The translations under genes were made by a program, and so were the position numbers. Under the pieces are notes generated by a model. The model did no database searches. It was not told where the DNA came from and saw nothing but the letters and a program-made list of their open reading frames with translations. A stretch of 64,000 nucleotides of DNA from assembly GCF_025399835.1 (NCBI RefSeq), contig NZ_JAODVR010000001.1, positions 496,001-560,000 on the forward strand, written 5' to 3'. Source of the stretch: Haloarchaeobius sp. HME9146. GTDB lineage: Archaea > Halobacteriota > Halobacteria > Halobacteriales > Natrialbaceae. Below, piece by piece: positions 63,848-64,000 of the stretch (its first letter is position 1; the number at the start of each line of letters is the position of its first letter).

Positions 63848-64000
63848 ATGGGACTCGCACAGAACCTCATCTTCGGGCTGGTTACGGGCTCGTACATCGC
63901 CATCGCGGCCATCGGGTTCACGCTCATCTACGGCATCGTGGACATGATCAACTTCGCGTACGGCGAGTACATCACGGCCGGGGCGTTCATCGGCCTGCTC
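63848..64000 (+). CDS. Branched-chain amino acid-type ABC permease (LivH-like), partial
   Basis: The first 51 codons before the window edge: MGLAQNLIFGLVTGSYIAIA, then IGFTLIYGIVDMINFAYGEY. This is the conserved N-terminal signature of LivH/UrtB permeases. It starts three bases after the receptor stop, so it belongs to the same operon. The rest lies outside the window. Confidence 0.93.
   Translation, partial: MGLAQNLIFGLVTGSYIAIAAIGFTLIYGIVDMINFAYGEYITAGAFIGLL

Overview
The window is haloarchaeal chromosome. Supporting signs are: high GC with strong G/C third-position bias; very acidic proteins; twin-arginine (Tat) exported lipoproteins; TATA boxes about 25-30 bases upstream of start codons (leaderless mRNAs); a Bat-type HTH regulator; a bacterial-type NAD+ DNA ligase; LysW-dependent arginine synthesis; and a tRNA with a bulge-helix-bulge intron. 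The large minus-strand ORFs that run across other genes are shadows caused by GC bias and are not annotated.

Layout. 0.1-4.8 kb: NhaC antiporter, a putative Mn2+/heavy-metal exporter with a palindromic operator candidate, and uvrC. 4.9-11.1 kb: two small haloarchaeal proteins, then three tandem ABC ATPase/permease pairs. 11.2-18.4 kb: HAD hydrolase, Bat-like regulator, SDR enzyme, ligA, zinc-ribbon membrane protein with a partial copy beside it, aldehyde dehydrogenase, SRPBCC protein. 18.7-27.9 kb: amino-acid genes metY-metX, serB, serA and thrC, interspersed with a RecA-like ATPase, a PrsW protease and a lipoprotein. 28-29.9 kb: TrmB-like regulator, a small protein and two tandem paralogous membrane proteins. 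29.8-39.1 kb: a complete minus-strand arginine cluster, argG-argH-lysW-argX-argC-argB-argD-argE-argF, which includes the 54-residue carrier LysW. 39-53 kb: small membrane proteins, XPD/DinG-type helicase, subtilisin-like protease, a frameshifted cation-diffusion facilitator, phosphoesterase, VOC protein, threonine aldolase, aminopeptidase and others. 53-64 kb: intron-containing tRNA-Arg, YccF, UPF0200-UPF0201 pair, HAD, molybdopterin oxidoreductase fusion, lipoprotein, MgtE-like pair, NUDIX, SurE and the start of a branched-chain-amino-acid-type ABC operon that runs off the edge.

How the genes work together. Serine (serA, serB), threonine (thrC), methionine (metX, metY) and arginine (all steps from glutamate, on the LysW carrier, to arginine) are made from this region. 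The most interesting observation is upstream of argG. A TATA box places the transcript start at, or within a few bases of, the ATG of a 28-codon ORF whose last nine residues contain six arginines. That ORF overlaps a strong stem, its stop codon lies in a second hairpin, and a third hairpin sits 17 bases before argG. This looks like a leader-peptide attenuator in an archaeon. A second unusual signal is a dispersed intergenic repeat with four copies. All four keep one reading frame (consensus META..PHPPQPI...VLIPR), with multiple-of-three length differences and silent changes.
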